From Agrobacterium leguminum (GTDB taxonomy: Bacteria; Pseudomonadota; Alphaproteobacteria; Rhizobiales; Rhizobiaceae): DNA of 64,000 nucleotides. Shown in pieces: positions 8,814 through 18,259 of this stretch. How positions within the stretch are numbered: the stretch's first letter is position 1; each line of letters opens with the position of its first letter. Under the pieces are notes generated by a model, which worked only from the letters and a program-made list of their open reading frames with translations, was not told the origin of the DNA and did no database searches. A program made the position numbers and the translations under genes. The stretch lies in assembly GCF_015704895.1 (NCBI RefSeq), contig NZ_JADQWB010000002.1, positions 434,001 to 498,000 on the forward strand. Direction: 5' to 3'.

Positions 8814-8909
8814 ACGCTCGCGACGCCGGAGCGGGTTGCGGGAACCGGTGCGTTCCCATGATCCCGTCGCAAATCAGAGTACACGGGCCAGAAGACAGGG
8901 GAGCAGGAT

Positions 8910-10076
8910 TTGACGAAATGGCCTGACAAAGTGGGCGTGGTTATTTCGTGCCTGCTTCTTTATGCGCTTTTTGCGTCGCCTTTCATGACATTCCGTGCCA
9001 ACCGGATCGTTCAGGGCGAGACACGGACGATCTTCGAAGCTCTTCCGGGTTCGACTGCAACTGTTCTCGCCACCATCGTTCTTCTTTCGGCCTTCATCGC
9101 CTTTTTCCGCTTTCCTACGCGATTGAAGCTCGCATTCGCGCTGGTCGGTCTTGCTGCACTGGCGGTTTTCGTCGGGCAGGCGGCTTCATTCCTCACGCCG
9201 GAGGATAACGGTTTTGCCCGCGTTTCACCCGCCAGCGGCTTCTGGCTGATATTTGCCGGGCTGGCTCTGCTCGCCACGGATTGCATTGCGCGTCTTGAGC
9301 CGAAGCCCGCTGCACGGATTTTGTTGCTGCTGGTGGCCATCGCCGCGCTCGCGGCCGTGCTGACAAGCGGCCTCTGGAACGACCTCTCCATCATCAAGGA
9401 ATATACCGGCCGGGCCGATACATTCTGGACCGAGGCTTTGCGGCATGTGGAACTTGCCATCGGCTCGCTGATTGCAGCGACCGTAGTGGGCATTCCCGTG
9501 GGAATACTCTGTTACAAGGTCGAGCGGTTGCACGCAGGCGTACTGAACAGCCTCAACATCGTCCAGACCATTCCCTCCATCGCGCTTTTCGGCCTTTTGA
9601 TCGCCCCGCTCGGGTGGATCGCGGCCACTGTGCCGGGTGCCTCGAAAATTGGCATCGCCGGCATCGGCATGGCGCCCGCTTTCGTGGCGCTGTTTCTCTA
9701 TTCGCTGCTGCCGGTCGTTTCCAACACGGTGGTTGGTCTTTCCGGCGTTTCGCAGGCGGTCCGGGAGGCGGCGCGCGGGCTTGGCATGACGCCGGTGCAA
9801 CGGCTGCTGCGGGTGGAATTTCCGCTGGCCATGCCAGTCATCCTCACCGGCATCCGCATCGTTCTGGTGCAGAATATCGGCCTGGCGACGATTGCCGCCC
9901 TGATCGGCGGCGGCGGCTTTGGCGTTTTCGTATTTCAGGGCATCGGGCAGACGGCGATGGACCTCGTGCTACTCGGCACCGTGCCGACCGTTCTTCTCGG
10001 CTTTGCCGCCGCGATAACACTCGACGCCCTCATCGACAGCAATCTCCTCAGCGCAGGCGGAAGGCAAAAGGCATGA
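8910..10076 (+). CDS. Osmoprotectant ABC transporter permease (YehY-like)
   Basis: Inner-membrane permease of 388 residues, longer than simple OpuAB permeases because of an N-terminal block of four to five hydrophobic segments (about 8-150). The C-terminal half carries the permease core with the EAA-type loop EAARGLGMTPVQRLLRVEFPLAMP near residues 288-312. TTG at 8910 is used since GGAGCAGGA precedes it. It overlaps the next gene by 4 bp (ATGA). It resembles YehY, partner of YehZ. Confidence 0.85.
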   Translation: MTKWPDKVGVVISCLLLYALFASPFMTFRANRIVQGETRTIFEALPGSTATVLATIVLLSAFIAFFRFPTRLKLAFALVGLAALAVFVGQAASFLTPEDNGFARVSPASGFWLIFAGLALLATDCIARLEPKPAARILLLLVAIAALAAVLTSGLWNDLSIIKEYTGRADTFWTEALRHVELAIGSLIAATVVGIPVGILCYKVERLHAGVLNSLNIVQTIPSIALFGLLIAPLGWIAATVPGASKIGIAGIGMAPAFVALFLYSLLPVVSNTVVGLSGVSQAVREAARGLGMTPVQRLLRVEFPLAMPVILTGIRIVLVQNIGLATIAALIGGGGFGVFVFQGIGQTAMDLVLLGTVPTVLLGFAAAITLDALIDSNLLSAGGRQKA

Positions 10077-11011
10077 TCGAAATCGACACCATTACGAAAC
10101 GATATGGCGATGCAGCCGTCGTGGATCAGGTATCGCTGACTGTCGCGCCGCGCACCGTCACCGTCATCGTCGGCACGTCAGGATCGGGAAAAACCACCCT
10201 GCTGCGCATGATAAACCGGCTGGTGGAGCCGACCTCCGGCACGATCCGTATCGACGGTGAGGATGTCAGCGCGATACCCGGTTTCAAGCTTCGCCGCCAG
10301 ATCGGCTACGCCATTCAGGGCCATGGCCTGTTTCCGCACCGGACGGTGGCCGAAAATATCGCGACCGTTCCGCAGCTGATCGGCTGGGATCGCAAGCGGA
10401 TCGAGGCGAAGATCGACGCGCTGATGCATCTCTTCCAGCTCGATCCCGCGCTTTATGCCGACCGTTTCCCGCATGAACTCTCAGGCGGTCAGCAGCAGCG
10501 TGTCGGTGTGGCGCGTGCGCTCGCCGCCGAGCCGAACATTCTCCTGATGGACGAACCCTTCGGCGCGCTGGACCCGGTGATCCGCGCCAAGGCCCAGAAC
10601 GATCTTCTCGATATCCAGAAAAAGCTCGGCGTGACCGTCGTTCTCGTCACGCACGACATGGACGAGGCCTTTCATCTGGCGGATCGGATCGCCGTGATGG
10701 ACAAGGGCCGGATCGTGCAGGACTGCCCGCCGGCTGAACTGGTGCTGAAACCGGCGACGGATTTCGTGCGCACCATGATCGGCGAAAACGAACGGGCGCT
10801 GAAACTGCTGTCCGTTCTCTCCGTTGCCGATGTCGTGGAGCCGGGAAACGCAGAGGGCGAACCGCTCACCGAACATACAAGCCAGCGCGACGCCCTGTCG
10901 GCTATGTTATGGGCGGGCTGCGATGCCCTGCCGGTCGTCAGGGACAATGGACAACCCGCCGGCCGGGTGCGGCGTGACGTTCTCCTCCAGCGTGCCGCCG
11001 GAGCCCCATGA
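10073..11011 (+). CDS. Osmoprotectant ABC transporter ATP-binding protein (YehX-like)
   Basis: ABC ATPase of 312 residues energising the importer. Walker A GTSGSGKTT is near residues 33-41, the signature [16 protein letters not shown] near 135, and Walker B ILLMDEPFGALDP near 155. The C-terminal extension of about 75 residues is like that of betaine-transport ATPases that carry regulatory CBS-like tails. The start overlaps the previous stop (ATGA) and its end overlaps the next gene by 4 bp, so all four genes are tightly coupled. Confidence 0.9.
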   Translation: MIEIDTITKRYGDAAVVDQVSLTVAPRTVTVIVGTSGSGKTTLLRMINRLVEPTSGTIRIDGEDVSAIPGFKLRRQIGYAIQGHGLFPHRTVAENIATVPQLIGWDRKRIEAKIDALMHLFQLDPALYADRFPHELSGGQQQRVGVARALAAEPNILLMDEPFGALDPVIRAKAQNDLLDIQKKLGVTVVLVTHDMDEAFHLADRIAVMDKGRIVQDCPPAELVLKPATDFVRTMIGENERALKLLSVLSVADVVEPGNAEGEPLTEHTSQRDALSAMLWAGCDALPVVRDNGQPAGRVRRDVLLQRAAGAP

Positions 11012-11748
11012 AAAACGCCTTATCCTTCTTTGCCCTCGGTTTCCTGACGCTGGCGCTGATCATCTTCCTTGCCGTGCCGCAGCTCTTCGCGCCGGTGTTC
11101 CGCCCTCTCGTGCAGGCGAATGCACCCGCGATCTACACGCAGGCCAATCTGTTTTCCCTCACGCTGTCGCATCTAACCATCGTGGCGATTGCCACGGGGC
11201 TCGCCACGCTCACGGCAGGAGCGCTTGCGGTTCTCGTCACCCGGCCATTCGGGGCGGATTTCCTGCCGCTGTCGCGCAGCATCGTCAATATCGGCCAGAC
11301 CTTCCCGCCCGTCGCGGTGCTGGCGCTGGCCGTACCGATGATCGGTTTTGGCGAAAAACCAACGCTCATCGCCCTGTTTCTCTATGCGCTTTTGCCGGTA
11401 TTCGAAAATACGCTGACGGGTCTTACGACCCTGCCCGCCACGGTGATGGATGCCGCGAGAGGTAGTGGCATGACCGGCTGGCAACGCCTTGTCAAAGTGG
11501 AGTTGCCGCTTGCCCTTCCAGCCATTCTCGCCGGCATCCGGCTTTCGGCGGTCATCAGCCTTTCGACCGCGACTATCGGCTCGACCGTCGCGGCACGTAC
11601 CCTCGGCGAAGTGATCATTGCCGGCCTGCAATCCAACAATCTCGCCTTCATTCTTCAGGGCGGGCTGATCGTTGCGGCGCTGGCGATCCTGATTCACGCT
11701 GCTTTTTCCGCCATGGAAAAGACTGCGGCGCGCAAAACCGGGCACTGA
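11008..11748 (+). CDS. Osmoprotectant ABC transporter permease (YehW-like)
   Basis: Second permease, 246 residues, five to six membrane segments. It has the coupling-loop motif DAARGSGMTGWQRLVKVELPLALP near residues 148-171. The start overlaps the ATPase stop. Together with the genes before it, this completes a binding protein-permease-ATPase-permease set in YehZYXW composition. Confidence 0.87.
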   Translation: MKNALSFFALGFLTLALIIFLAVPQLFAPVFRPLVQANAPAIYTQANLFSLTLSHLTIVAIATGLATLTAGALAVLVTRPFGADFLPLSRSIVNIGQTFPPVAVLALAVPMIGFGEKPTLIALFLYALLPVFENTLTGLTTLPATVMDAARGSGMTGWQRLVKVELPLALPAILAGIRLSAVISLSTATIGSTVAARTLGEVIIAGLQSNNLAFILQGGLIVAALAILIHAAFSAMEKTAARKTGH

Positions 11749-11835
11749 CACAGGCAGGCCCCGCATTTTTATATTCCCGATACCTGCCGCACATGGTAGG
11801 GGCTGACCGTCGAAACAGAAACATTCGAGGTTCGG

Positions 11836-12345
11836 GTGACACAGGCAATTGTCGTGATGGGAGTGAGCGGCTCCGGCAAGTCCACGGTCGCGGAAGCAGT
11901 AGCGGAAAAACTGGGCGTTGCCTTCATAGAAGGCGACAAGCTTCACCCGAAATCCAATGTCGATAAAATGTCCGAAGGTATTCCGCTGACGGACGAAGAC
12001 CGCTGGCCCTGGCTCGATCTGATCGGCGCGGAACTGCGCAAGGGCAGCGAAAGCAACGGTGTCGTCGTTTCCTGCTCGGCGCTCAAGAAAATCTATCGCG
12101 ACCGCCTTCGCAAGGCCACCGGCGGCCCGCTGGCTTTCGTCTATCTGGATGGCAGCCTGGAGCTTCTCAGCCGGCGCATGGGCGAACGCAAGGGCCATTT
12201 CATGCCGCTTTCGCTGCTGCAGACCCAGCTTGCCACGCTGGAAGTGCCGACCGGCGAACCGGGCGTCGTGACCGTCAGCATCGATGCCACACCGGAGGAT
12301 ATTGCGAAGAACGCACTTTCCGGTTTGAAGACTGTAACGTTCTAA
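11836..12345 (+). CDS. gntK: Gluconokinase
   Basis: Phosphorylates D-gluconate to 6-phosphogluconate using ATP, feeding the Entner-Doudoroff and pentose phosphate routes. The 169-residue size is typical of the small thermoresistant GntK family. Walker A GVSGSGKST is at residues 9-17 and the family stretch EGDKLHPKSNVDKMSEGIPL follows near residue 33. The start is GTG at 11836. It stands alone between a transporter operon and convergent puuB-like gene; no gluconate permease is nearby. Confidence 0.93.
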   Translation: MTQAIVVMGVSGSGKSTVAEAVAEKLGVAFIEGDKLHPKSNVDKMSEGIPLTDEDRWPWLDLIGAELRKGSESNGVVVSCSALKKIYRDRLRKATGGPLAFVYLDGSLELLSRRMGERKGHFMPLSLLQTQLATLEVPTGEPGVVTVSIDATPEDIAKNALSGLKTVTF

Positions 12346-13643
12346 AATCCGAGCCTGTCGCGCAGGCCGTACCACCACGCGCCAAGCACGGTCAGCGGCA
12401 CCCGGAAGGTCTTGCCGCCGGGGAACGGATAGTTCGGTAGCGAACTCCAGACATCGAAACGTTCGGCATGGCCGGCAACGGCCTCGCCCAGTATCTTGCC
12501 GAGCAGATGGGTTGTCGTAACACCATGGCCGCTGTCGCCATGCGAGAAATAGATATTGTCCGACAGCCTGCCCATATGCGGAATGCGCGTCAGGGTCAGC
12601 GCGAAATTTCCGCTCCAGGCAAAGTCGATTTTCGTTTTTTCCAGTTGCGGGAAGGTTTTGAGCATGTTCGGGCGGATCACACCCGTCAGATCGGCCGGAT
12701 CGCTGCCGCCATAACCGATGCCGCCCCCATAGAGCAGGCGATTGTCGGAGGTGCGGCGGTAATAATCGAGAATGTAGTTGGCATCTTCAACGCAATAATC
12801 GGCAGGCAGAAGAGCCTCGATCAGATCGGCATCGAGCGGCTCCGTCGCCATAACCTGGCTTGAGACCGGCATCATCCGGTCGCCGATTTCCGGCAAGAGT
12901 TTGCCGAGATAGGCGTTGCCGCAGACGAGGACATATTTCGTCTTGACGCTGCCTGTTGCCGTGCGCACCAGGGGGTTTGCGCCCTGCTCTACCGCAATGA
13001 CCCGCGAATTTTCGAATATGCGCGCACCTAGGCTTTCGGCCGCCGCCGCTTCGCCCTGCACCAGATTGAGCGGGTGGATATGCCCGCCGAAGCGGTCGAT
13101 CATGCCGCCGGCATATCGATCGGTCTTCACATAGTTGCCGACATCCGCCTTCGAGACCATTTCGAGACCGCCATGGCCATGTTTCTCCCAATGGGCCTTA
13201 TGGGCCTCCATCTCGCGGATTTGTTTCGGCGTAAAGGCGGCGAAGAAACCGCCATCGACAAGATCGCAATCGATGGCGTATTTGGCGATGCGGTTGCGGA
13301 TGATCGCGCCGCCTTCAAGCGACATTTCGCCGAGTTTCACCGCCTTGTCATGCCCATAGCGGCCGGCAATGGTTTCGAGATCGCGGCTATAGCCGTTGAC
13401 GATCTGGCCGCCATTGCGGCCCGAAGCGCCGAAGCCGACGCGGACACCTTCCAGAACGATGACGGAATAGCCGCGTTCACTGAGTTCCAGCGCGGCGGAA
13501 ATACCGGTGAAGCCGCCGCCGATGATGCAGACATCGGCGTCCAGCGCGCCTTCGAGCGTCGGCCGCACGGTTTTGACATTGGCGGAGGCTGCATACCATG
13601 ACGCTGTGTGGCCGGGATTGGGAATATTCGTTACCTCAGCCAT
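12342..13643 (-). CDS. puuB: FAD-dependent oxidase, gamma-glutamylputrescine oxidase-like (PuuB)
   Basis: DAO-superfamily flavoprotein expected to oxidise gamma-glutamylputrescine to the aldehyde in putrescine breakdown. The Rossmann motif GGGFTG lies at residues 42-47, and the N-terminal HTASWYAASAN is typical of PuuB/OrdL proteins. The start at 13643 is chosen over 13670, which would overlap the preceding gene and has no ribosome site. It directly follows the PuuA-like glutamine-synthetase gene, which supplies the substrate. PuuC and PuuD are not in the window. It converges with and overlaps the gntK end by 4 bp. Confidence 0.82.
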   Translation of the reverse strand: MAEVTNIPNPGHTASWYAASANVKTVRPTLEGALDADVCIIGGGFTGISAALELSERGYSVIVLEGVRVGFGASGRNGGQIVNGYSRDLETIAGRYGHDKAVKLGEMSLEGGAIIRNRIAKYAIDCDLVDGGFFAAFTPKQIREMEAHKAHWEKHGHGGLEMVSKADVGNYVKTDRYAGGMIDRFGGHIHPLNLVQGEAAAAESLGARIFENSRVIAVEQGANPLVRTATGSVKTKYVLVCGNAYLGKLLPEIGDRMMPVSSQVMATEPLDADLIEALLPADYCVEDANYILDYYRRTSDNRLLYGGGIGYGGSDPADLTGVIRPNMLKTFPQLEKTKIDFAWSGNFALTLTRIPHMGRLSDNIYFSHGDSGHGVTTTHLLGKILGEAVAGHAERFDVWSSLPNYPFPGGKTFRVPLTVLGAWWYGLRDRLGF

Positions 13644-13644
13644 T

Positions 13645-15027
13645 TCACACGGTCCTGATATAGGCGTCATATTCGACGTCGGTTACACGCAGGGAAAATT
13701 CGGAAAGCTCCTGCTGTTTGCAGGCGGAAAACAACGTGCGGTACTTCTGGCCGAGCGTCGCATAGGCAAAGCTCGACCGCGTGAAGCGCTGCAACGCATA
13801 GTCCCAGTTGGTGGGCAGCGGCTCGTGATTGATCGCATGGCTGTCGCCGGCAATCGCGCCGCCCGGTTGGCGCTTCTCCTTCATGCCGGCCAATGCGGCG
13901 CTCAGGATCATCGCGACAACGAGATAGGGATTGGTGTCGGCGCCGGCGACCCGGTGTTCGATACGCGTCGCGGCCTTGCTGGCAACGATGACGCGAACCG
14001 CCGCCGAGCGATTGTCGATGCCCCAGGAGGCGTAGGTGGGTGCGTGTTCGCTGGGGGTCAGGCGGCGATACGAATTGGCATGGGGGGCGAAGATCGCCAT
14101 GCTTTCACCCATGTTTTCCAAGAGGCCGCCGACGGAATGCATCAAAGCATCCGATGGGCCGTCCTCCCCGGCGTAGATATTCCTGCCGTCCCTGTCGAGA
14201 ACGGAAAAATGCACATGCATGCCGTTACCGGCCTGCAACCCGTAAGGCTTGGCCATGAAGGTGGCGTCGAGGTCATGCCGCCGCGCCACGCCCTTGACGA
14301 TACGTTTCAGGAAGACCGCGAAATCGGCCGCCTGCAATGCATCCGGCACATGGTTGAGATTGATCTCATATTGGCCGGGACCGTTCTCCCGCAGCGTTGT
14401 ATCGGCAAGCACGCCCTGTGCGCGGCAGGCCGTGGCAATATCATGGAAGACATCCTCGAAATCCTGCAGTTCGGAAATCGACAGAACCTGTGTCTGGCCC
14501 GTATGCCACCGGCCCTCGCGGCTGTGCGGCGGACGAACGGGATCGAGCGCGGAGCGAACGGGATCGATCAGGTAAAACTCGAGTTCGGTGGCAACGACCG
14601 GCGTGAGGCCGGCCTTTTTATAGGCGCCCAGAACCTGCGCCAGCACATGGCGCGGATCGCCATAAAAGCCGGTTCCATCCGGGTTTTTCATTGCCAGCAG
14701 AACCTGTGCCGTCGGGCGGCCAAGCCATGTCACCCGCGACAGCGTGCCTGGAACGGGGAAACAAAACCCGTCCGGATCGCCCGTGCCTTCCGCAAGACCT
14801 GCGGCATGCACATCCCGGCCCCAGATATCCAGCGCATAGACCGAACGGGGAATGGCCATTCCCTTTTCAAGAACGTCGATTGCCCGTTCGCGCGGAATCC
14901 ATTTGCCGCGCGGCACGCCGTTCGCATCTATGACGAAAGCTTCGAGAATTTCGATATCGGGGTTATCGGCGAAAAATTTCTTTGCGTTTTCAATATCATC
15001 CATCATGCACCAGCAAGCCGTTTCCAT
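13645..15027 (-). CDS. puuA: Glutamine synthetase-family gamma-glutamylpolyamine synthetase (PuuA-like)
   Basis: Ligase of the glutamine synthetase fold that probably couples glutamate to putrescine using ATP. Characteristic catalytic stretches are visible: GLQAGNGMHVHFSV near residue 260 and NSYRRLTPSEHAPTYASWG near 320, with RIEHRVAGADTNPYLV near 358. It has 460 residues, close to PuuA. The start could also be at 15006 or 15003. A palindrome and a perfect TATAAT stand upstream, and puuB follows within 2 bp. Confidence 0.83.
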   Translation of the reverse strand: METACWCMMDDIENAKKFFADNPDIEILEAFVIDANGVPRGKWIPRERAIDVLEKGMAIPRSVYALDIWGRDVHAAGLAEGTGDPDGFCFPVPGTLSRVTWLGRPTAQVLLAMKNPDGTGFYGDPRHVLAQVLGAYKKAGLTPVVATELEFYLIDPVRSALDPVRPPHSREGRWHTGQTQVLSISELQDFEDVFHDIATACRAQGVLADTTLRENGPGQYEINLNHVPDALQAADFAVFLKRIVKGVARRHDLDATFMAKPYGLQAGNGMHVHFSVLDRDGRNIYAGEDGPSDALMHSVGGLLENMGESMAIFAPHANSYRRLTPSEHAPTYASWGIDNRSAAVRVIVASKAATRIEHRVAGADTNPYLVVAMILSAALAGMKEKRQPGGAIAGDSHAINHEPLPTNWDYALQRFTRSSFAYATLGQKYRTLFSACKQQELSEFSLRVTDVEYDAYIRTV

Positions 15028-15124
15028 CTCGTTTCATGCGCAGCGAGTTGCGCTAACGAAAGTCGTCCTGCTGCTGATAGATGAGAAACCTCGCCACCAT
15101 GATGACGTTTCGCCCCTTTTCCCC

Positions 15125-15152
15125 TTTAGATCATTACATGATCTAAATTATA
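15125..15152 (-). promoter_or_regulatory. puuA promoter -10 and adjoining perfect operator-like palindrome
   Basis: TTTAGATCA (15125-15133), a 5-bp spacer and TGATCTAAA (15139-15147) form a perfect 9-bp inverted repeat. On the minus strand the sequence TATAAT (15147-15152) stands immediately ahead of it, so the palindrome would cover the transcription start of puuA, as a repressor site would. The -35 region is weak. The binding protein is not encoded next door. Confidence 0.6.
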
Positions 15153-15260
15153 TAGTTAGAACGGGATTTCAGGCGAAAACCGCTTACACTTTTCGCCATC
15201 CCGCTCCAGCATGCGACCATGTTACGTGGCCTGTCCCCGGAAGGCCAGCGGATTTAGCTA

Positions 15261-16517
15261 TCAGGGATTGAACCTTTCCGGGCGATAGGCGTCGATGGCG
15301 ATAACCGGCGTTTCGCCCAGCATGGTTTCCGCCAGTACACGGCCGGTGATCGGCCCAAGTGTGAGGCCATGGTGGGCGTGCCCGAAAGCAAACCACAATG
15401 TTTTATGGCGCGGCGCTTTGCCGATGATCGGCATCATATCCGGCGTGCAGGGCCGCGCACCCATCCACGGTTCTGCATCCAGCCGGCCGCCGAGAGGAAA
15501 GACGGTGCGCGCCACCCGCTCTGCCCGCTCGATCTGCACGGGAGATTTCGGTGCATCGCGCTCGGCAAATTCCGCGCCCGTCGTCAGGCGAATGCCCTTT
15601 CGCATCGGCGCGAGGAAATAACCGCGCTCGGCGTCGATCAGCCAGTTATTGAGCTTCGTGCCCTCCTGCGGCGCGTAATGCATGTGGTAACCGCGTTTCA
15701 CGCCGAGTGGAAAGCGATAACCCAGCCGTTCCGTGACGGTATCCGCCCAGGGGCCAAGCGCCACGACGGCATGTTCGGCCTCGACCGCGCCGGTTTCGGT
15801 GCGCACCGTCCACCCGCTCACCGTCTGGCTGAGGGTGGAGGCATCGCCCCTGACGAAGCTTCCGCCGAGGCTCTCGAATAGCCGGACATAAGCGAGCGTC
15901 AGCGCATGCGGATCGCGCACCGACCAGGGATCGTTCCATTTCAGGCCACCGACGAAATCATGGCTCAGATGCGGTTCGGCTGCAGCAAGTTCCTCGGCGT
16001 CGAGTTTCGTATGGGAAATACCGTGGTCGCGCGCCAGACGCTCGGCGAAAGCAAAATCGGCATCCCGCCTTGCGGCGGTTCTGTAGGCCTCCATCCAGCC
16101 GTTCTTGACGATGAGATCGCCGGCCTTCGCCTCGTCGATCAAAATGCTGTGTTCGGAGACCGAATGCTCGATCAGCGGCGCATAGGCGCGGGCAATTGCC
16201 GCGTGGCGCGTGGCTGCGGAATTGTACCAGTAACGGCCGAGAAAAGGCGCGATCTTCGGCAGGGCAAAGAGGTGATAGCGGGCATCGATGCTGTTGTTCA
16301 GGGAATAGCGCAGCAGCAGGGCGAGATCCTGCGGGAAGGCATAAGGCACGACGCCTTCTCTCTGGATCAGCCCGGCATTGCCGAAGGAGGTCTCCTCGCC
16401 CGGCCCGCGCCGGTCGACCAGCACCACCGACTTACCCCTGCGGGCCAGCTGCAGGGCGATGGAGACCCCGATGATCCCCGCACCCAAAACGATCACATCC
16501 GCTGCCATGGCACTCAA
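15261..16517 (-). CDS. D-amino-acid dehydrogenase-like FAD oxidoreductase (DadA type)
   Basis: A 418-residue flavoprotein with the FAD-binding motif VLGAGIIGVSIALQLARRG at residues 10-28 and GEETSFGNAGLI near 40, as in DadA. Such enzymes oxidise D-amino acids (or related secondary amines) at the membrane and pass electrons onward. It lies just upstream of puuA on the same strand but 233 bp away with a separate puuA promoter, so co-transcription is uncertain. The exact substrate is not known. Confidence 0.8.
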   Translation of the reverse strand: MSAMAADVIVLGAGIIGVSIALQLARRGKSVVLVDRRGPGEETSFGNAGLIQREGVVPYAFPQDLALLLRYSLNNSIDARYHLFALPKIAPFLGRYWYNSAATRHAAIARAYAPLIEHSVSEHSILIDEAKAGDLIVKNGWMEAYRTAARRDADFAFAERLARDHGISHTKLDAEELAAAEPHLSHDFVGGLKWNDPWSVRDPHALTLAYVRLFESLGGSFVRGDASTLSQTVSGWTVRTETGAVEAEHAVVALGPWADTVTERLGYRFPLGVKRGYHMHYAPQEGTKLNNWLIDAERGYFLAPMRKGIRLTTGAEFAERDAPKSPVQIERAERVARTVFPLGGRLDAEPWMGARPCTPDMMPIIGKAPRHKTLWFAFGHAHHGLTLGPITGRVLAETMLGETPVIAIDAYRPERFNP

Positions 16518-16609
16518 TCCGTTTCCGCATCACATGCCCCTCAACATGGGTCGGCATTTTCCGCGAAGCAACAGAAAAATCATCACCTTAACAGAAACAG
16601 CAATGCGGC

Positions 16610-18259
16610 CTACTGGCTTATCGCCTTCGTTTTCATCGCCTCGATGTTGAAGGCAGCCGCCAGCAGCGCCTTGGTATAGTCCTGCTGCGGGTCGGCGAAG
16701 ATTTCCGCCGCCGGGCCGCTCTCCACCACCTTGCCGTGGCGCATGACGATCAGGTCGTTAGCGAGCGCCTTCACCACCTTCAGATCGTGGCTGATGAAGA
16801 GGTAGGCGAGTTCGTGCTTCACCTGCAGATCGCGCAGCAGATCGACCACCTGCGCCTGCACGCTCATGTCAAGCGCGGAGGTCGGCTCATCCAGCATGAC
16901 GAAACGGGGTTTAAGCACCATGGCGCGGGCAATGGCGATGCGCTGGCGCTGGCCGCCGGAAAATTCATGCGGATACCGCCAGCGGGTGGCTGGATCGAGG
17001 CCGACCTCTTCCAGCGCGGTGGCGACACGCGTATCGCGCTCGTCGGCAGACAGAGACCGCTCATGCACCTTCAAGCCCTCGGCGACGATCTCGCCTACAG
17101 ACATGCGCGGGCTGAGCGACCCATAAGGATCCTGAAACACCACCTGCAGCCGGTTTCTGAGCGGCTTCATCATTTCATAGGAATAGTGGTCGATCGACTG
17201 GCCGATAAAGCTGATACGCCCCTCAGACGCGATCAACCGCGAGAGCGCCAGACCGAGCGTGGTCTTGCCGGAGCCGGATTCGCCCACCACGCCCACAGTC
17301 TGGCCGGCGCGAAGGGTGATATCGATACCGTCCACCGCCTTCACATGGTCGACCACCCGACGCATCAATCCCGCCTTGATGGGAAACCAGACCTTGATAT
17401 CGTCGCCCTGCATGACCACCCGTTTGGTCGCGTCGGAATGCGGCGGCTCGCCCTTCGGCTCTGCCGCCAGAAGATGGCGCGTATAGGCGTGCTGCGGATC
17501 GGTAAACACCTGCTCCACCGTACCGGTCTCAACGATCTTGCCCTTGGTCATGACGCAGACGCGATCGGCAAATTTGCGAACGATGCCGAGATCGTGGGTG
17601 ATGAACAGCATGGACATGCCGTGCTTCGTCTTGAGATCGCTCAGAAGTTCGAGGATCTGGGCCTGAACCGTCACGTCGAGCGCCGTCGTCGGCTCGTCGG
17701 CGATCAGCAGTTTCGGCCGGTTGGCAAGCGCCATGGCAATCATCACGCGCTGCCGCTGGCCACCGGACAATTCATGCGGATAGGCCTTCAGGCGCTTTTC
17801 CGGTTCACGGATACCCACCTGCAGCAGCAGTTCCAGCGTGCGCGCCCGTGCCTGCGCTCCGGTGATTGCCTGATGCAGCTCCAGAATCTCGCCGATCTGC
17901 CGCTCGATGGTGTGGAGCGGATTGAGCGAGGTCATCGGCTCCTGGAAAATCATCGTGACGTCGTTGCCGCGGACCGCGCGCAGGGAGCGTTCCGGCAAAG
18001 TCAGCATATCCTTGCCGTCGAACAGGATTTTTCCCGATGGATGGCTTGCCGCCGGATAGGGCAGCAATTTGAGAATGGAGTTCGCCGTGACCGACTTGCC
18101 GGAACCGGACTCGCCGACGAGGGCGACGACCTCGCCCGGCATCAGATCGAAGGACACATGATCGACGGCGATGCTGATCGCGCCGCCCTGATGGAAGGCG
18201 ACGGAGAGATCGCGGACGGAGAGAAGCGGTTGGGTCTTTGTTTCCGTCATGGCGATCAC
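16610..18259 (-). CDS. yejF: Peptide ABC transporter, fused ATP-binding protein (YejF-like)
   Basis: Two ATPase domains in one 549-residue chain. The first has Walker A GESGSGKS near residue 51 and signature [12 protein letters not shown] near 165; the second has GESGSGKTT near 327 and [12 protein letters not shown] near 440. This domain doubling and the gene order match YejF of the YejABEF importer, which takes up oligopeptides and microcin C in E. coli. The start overlaps the yejE stop by 4 bp. Confidence 0.9.
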   Translation of the reverse strand: MIAMTETKTQPLLSVRDLSVAFHQGGAISIAVDHVSFDLMPGEVVALVGESGSGKSVTANSILKLLPYPAASHPSGKILFDGKDMLTLPERSLRAVRGNDVTMIFQEPMTSLNPLHTIERQIGEILELHQAITGAQARARTLELLLQVGIREPEKRLKAYPHELSGGQRQRVMIAMALANRPKLLIADEPTTALDVTVQAQILELLSDLKTKHGMSMLFITHDLGIVRKFADRVCVMTKGKIVETGTVEQVFTDPQHAYTRHLLAAEPKGEPPHSDATKRVVMQGDDIKVWFPIKAGLMRRVVDHVKAVDGIDITLRAGQTVGVVGESGSGKTTLGLALSRLIASEGRISFIGQSIDHYSYEMMKPLRNRLQVVFQDPYGSLSPRMSVGEIVAEGLKVHERSLSADERDTRVATALEEVGLDPATRWRYPHEFSGGQRQRIAIARAMVLKPRFVMLDEPTSALDMSVQAQVVDLLRDLQVKHELAYLFISHDLKVVKALANDLIVMRHGKVVESGPAAEIFADPQQDYTKALLAAAFNIEAMKTKAISQ

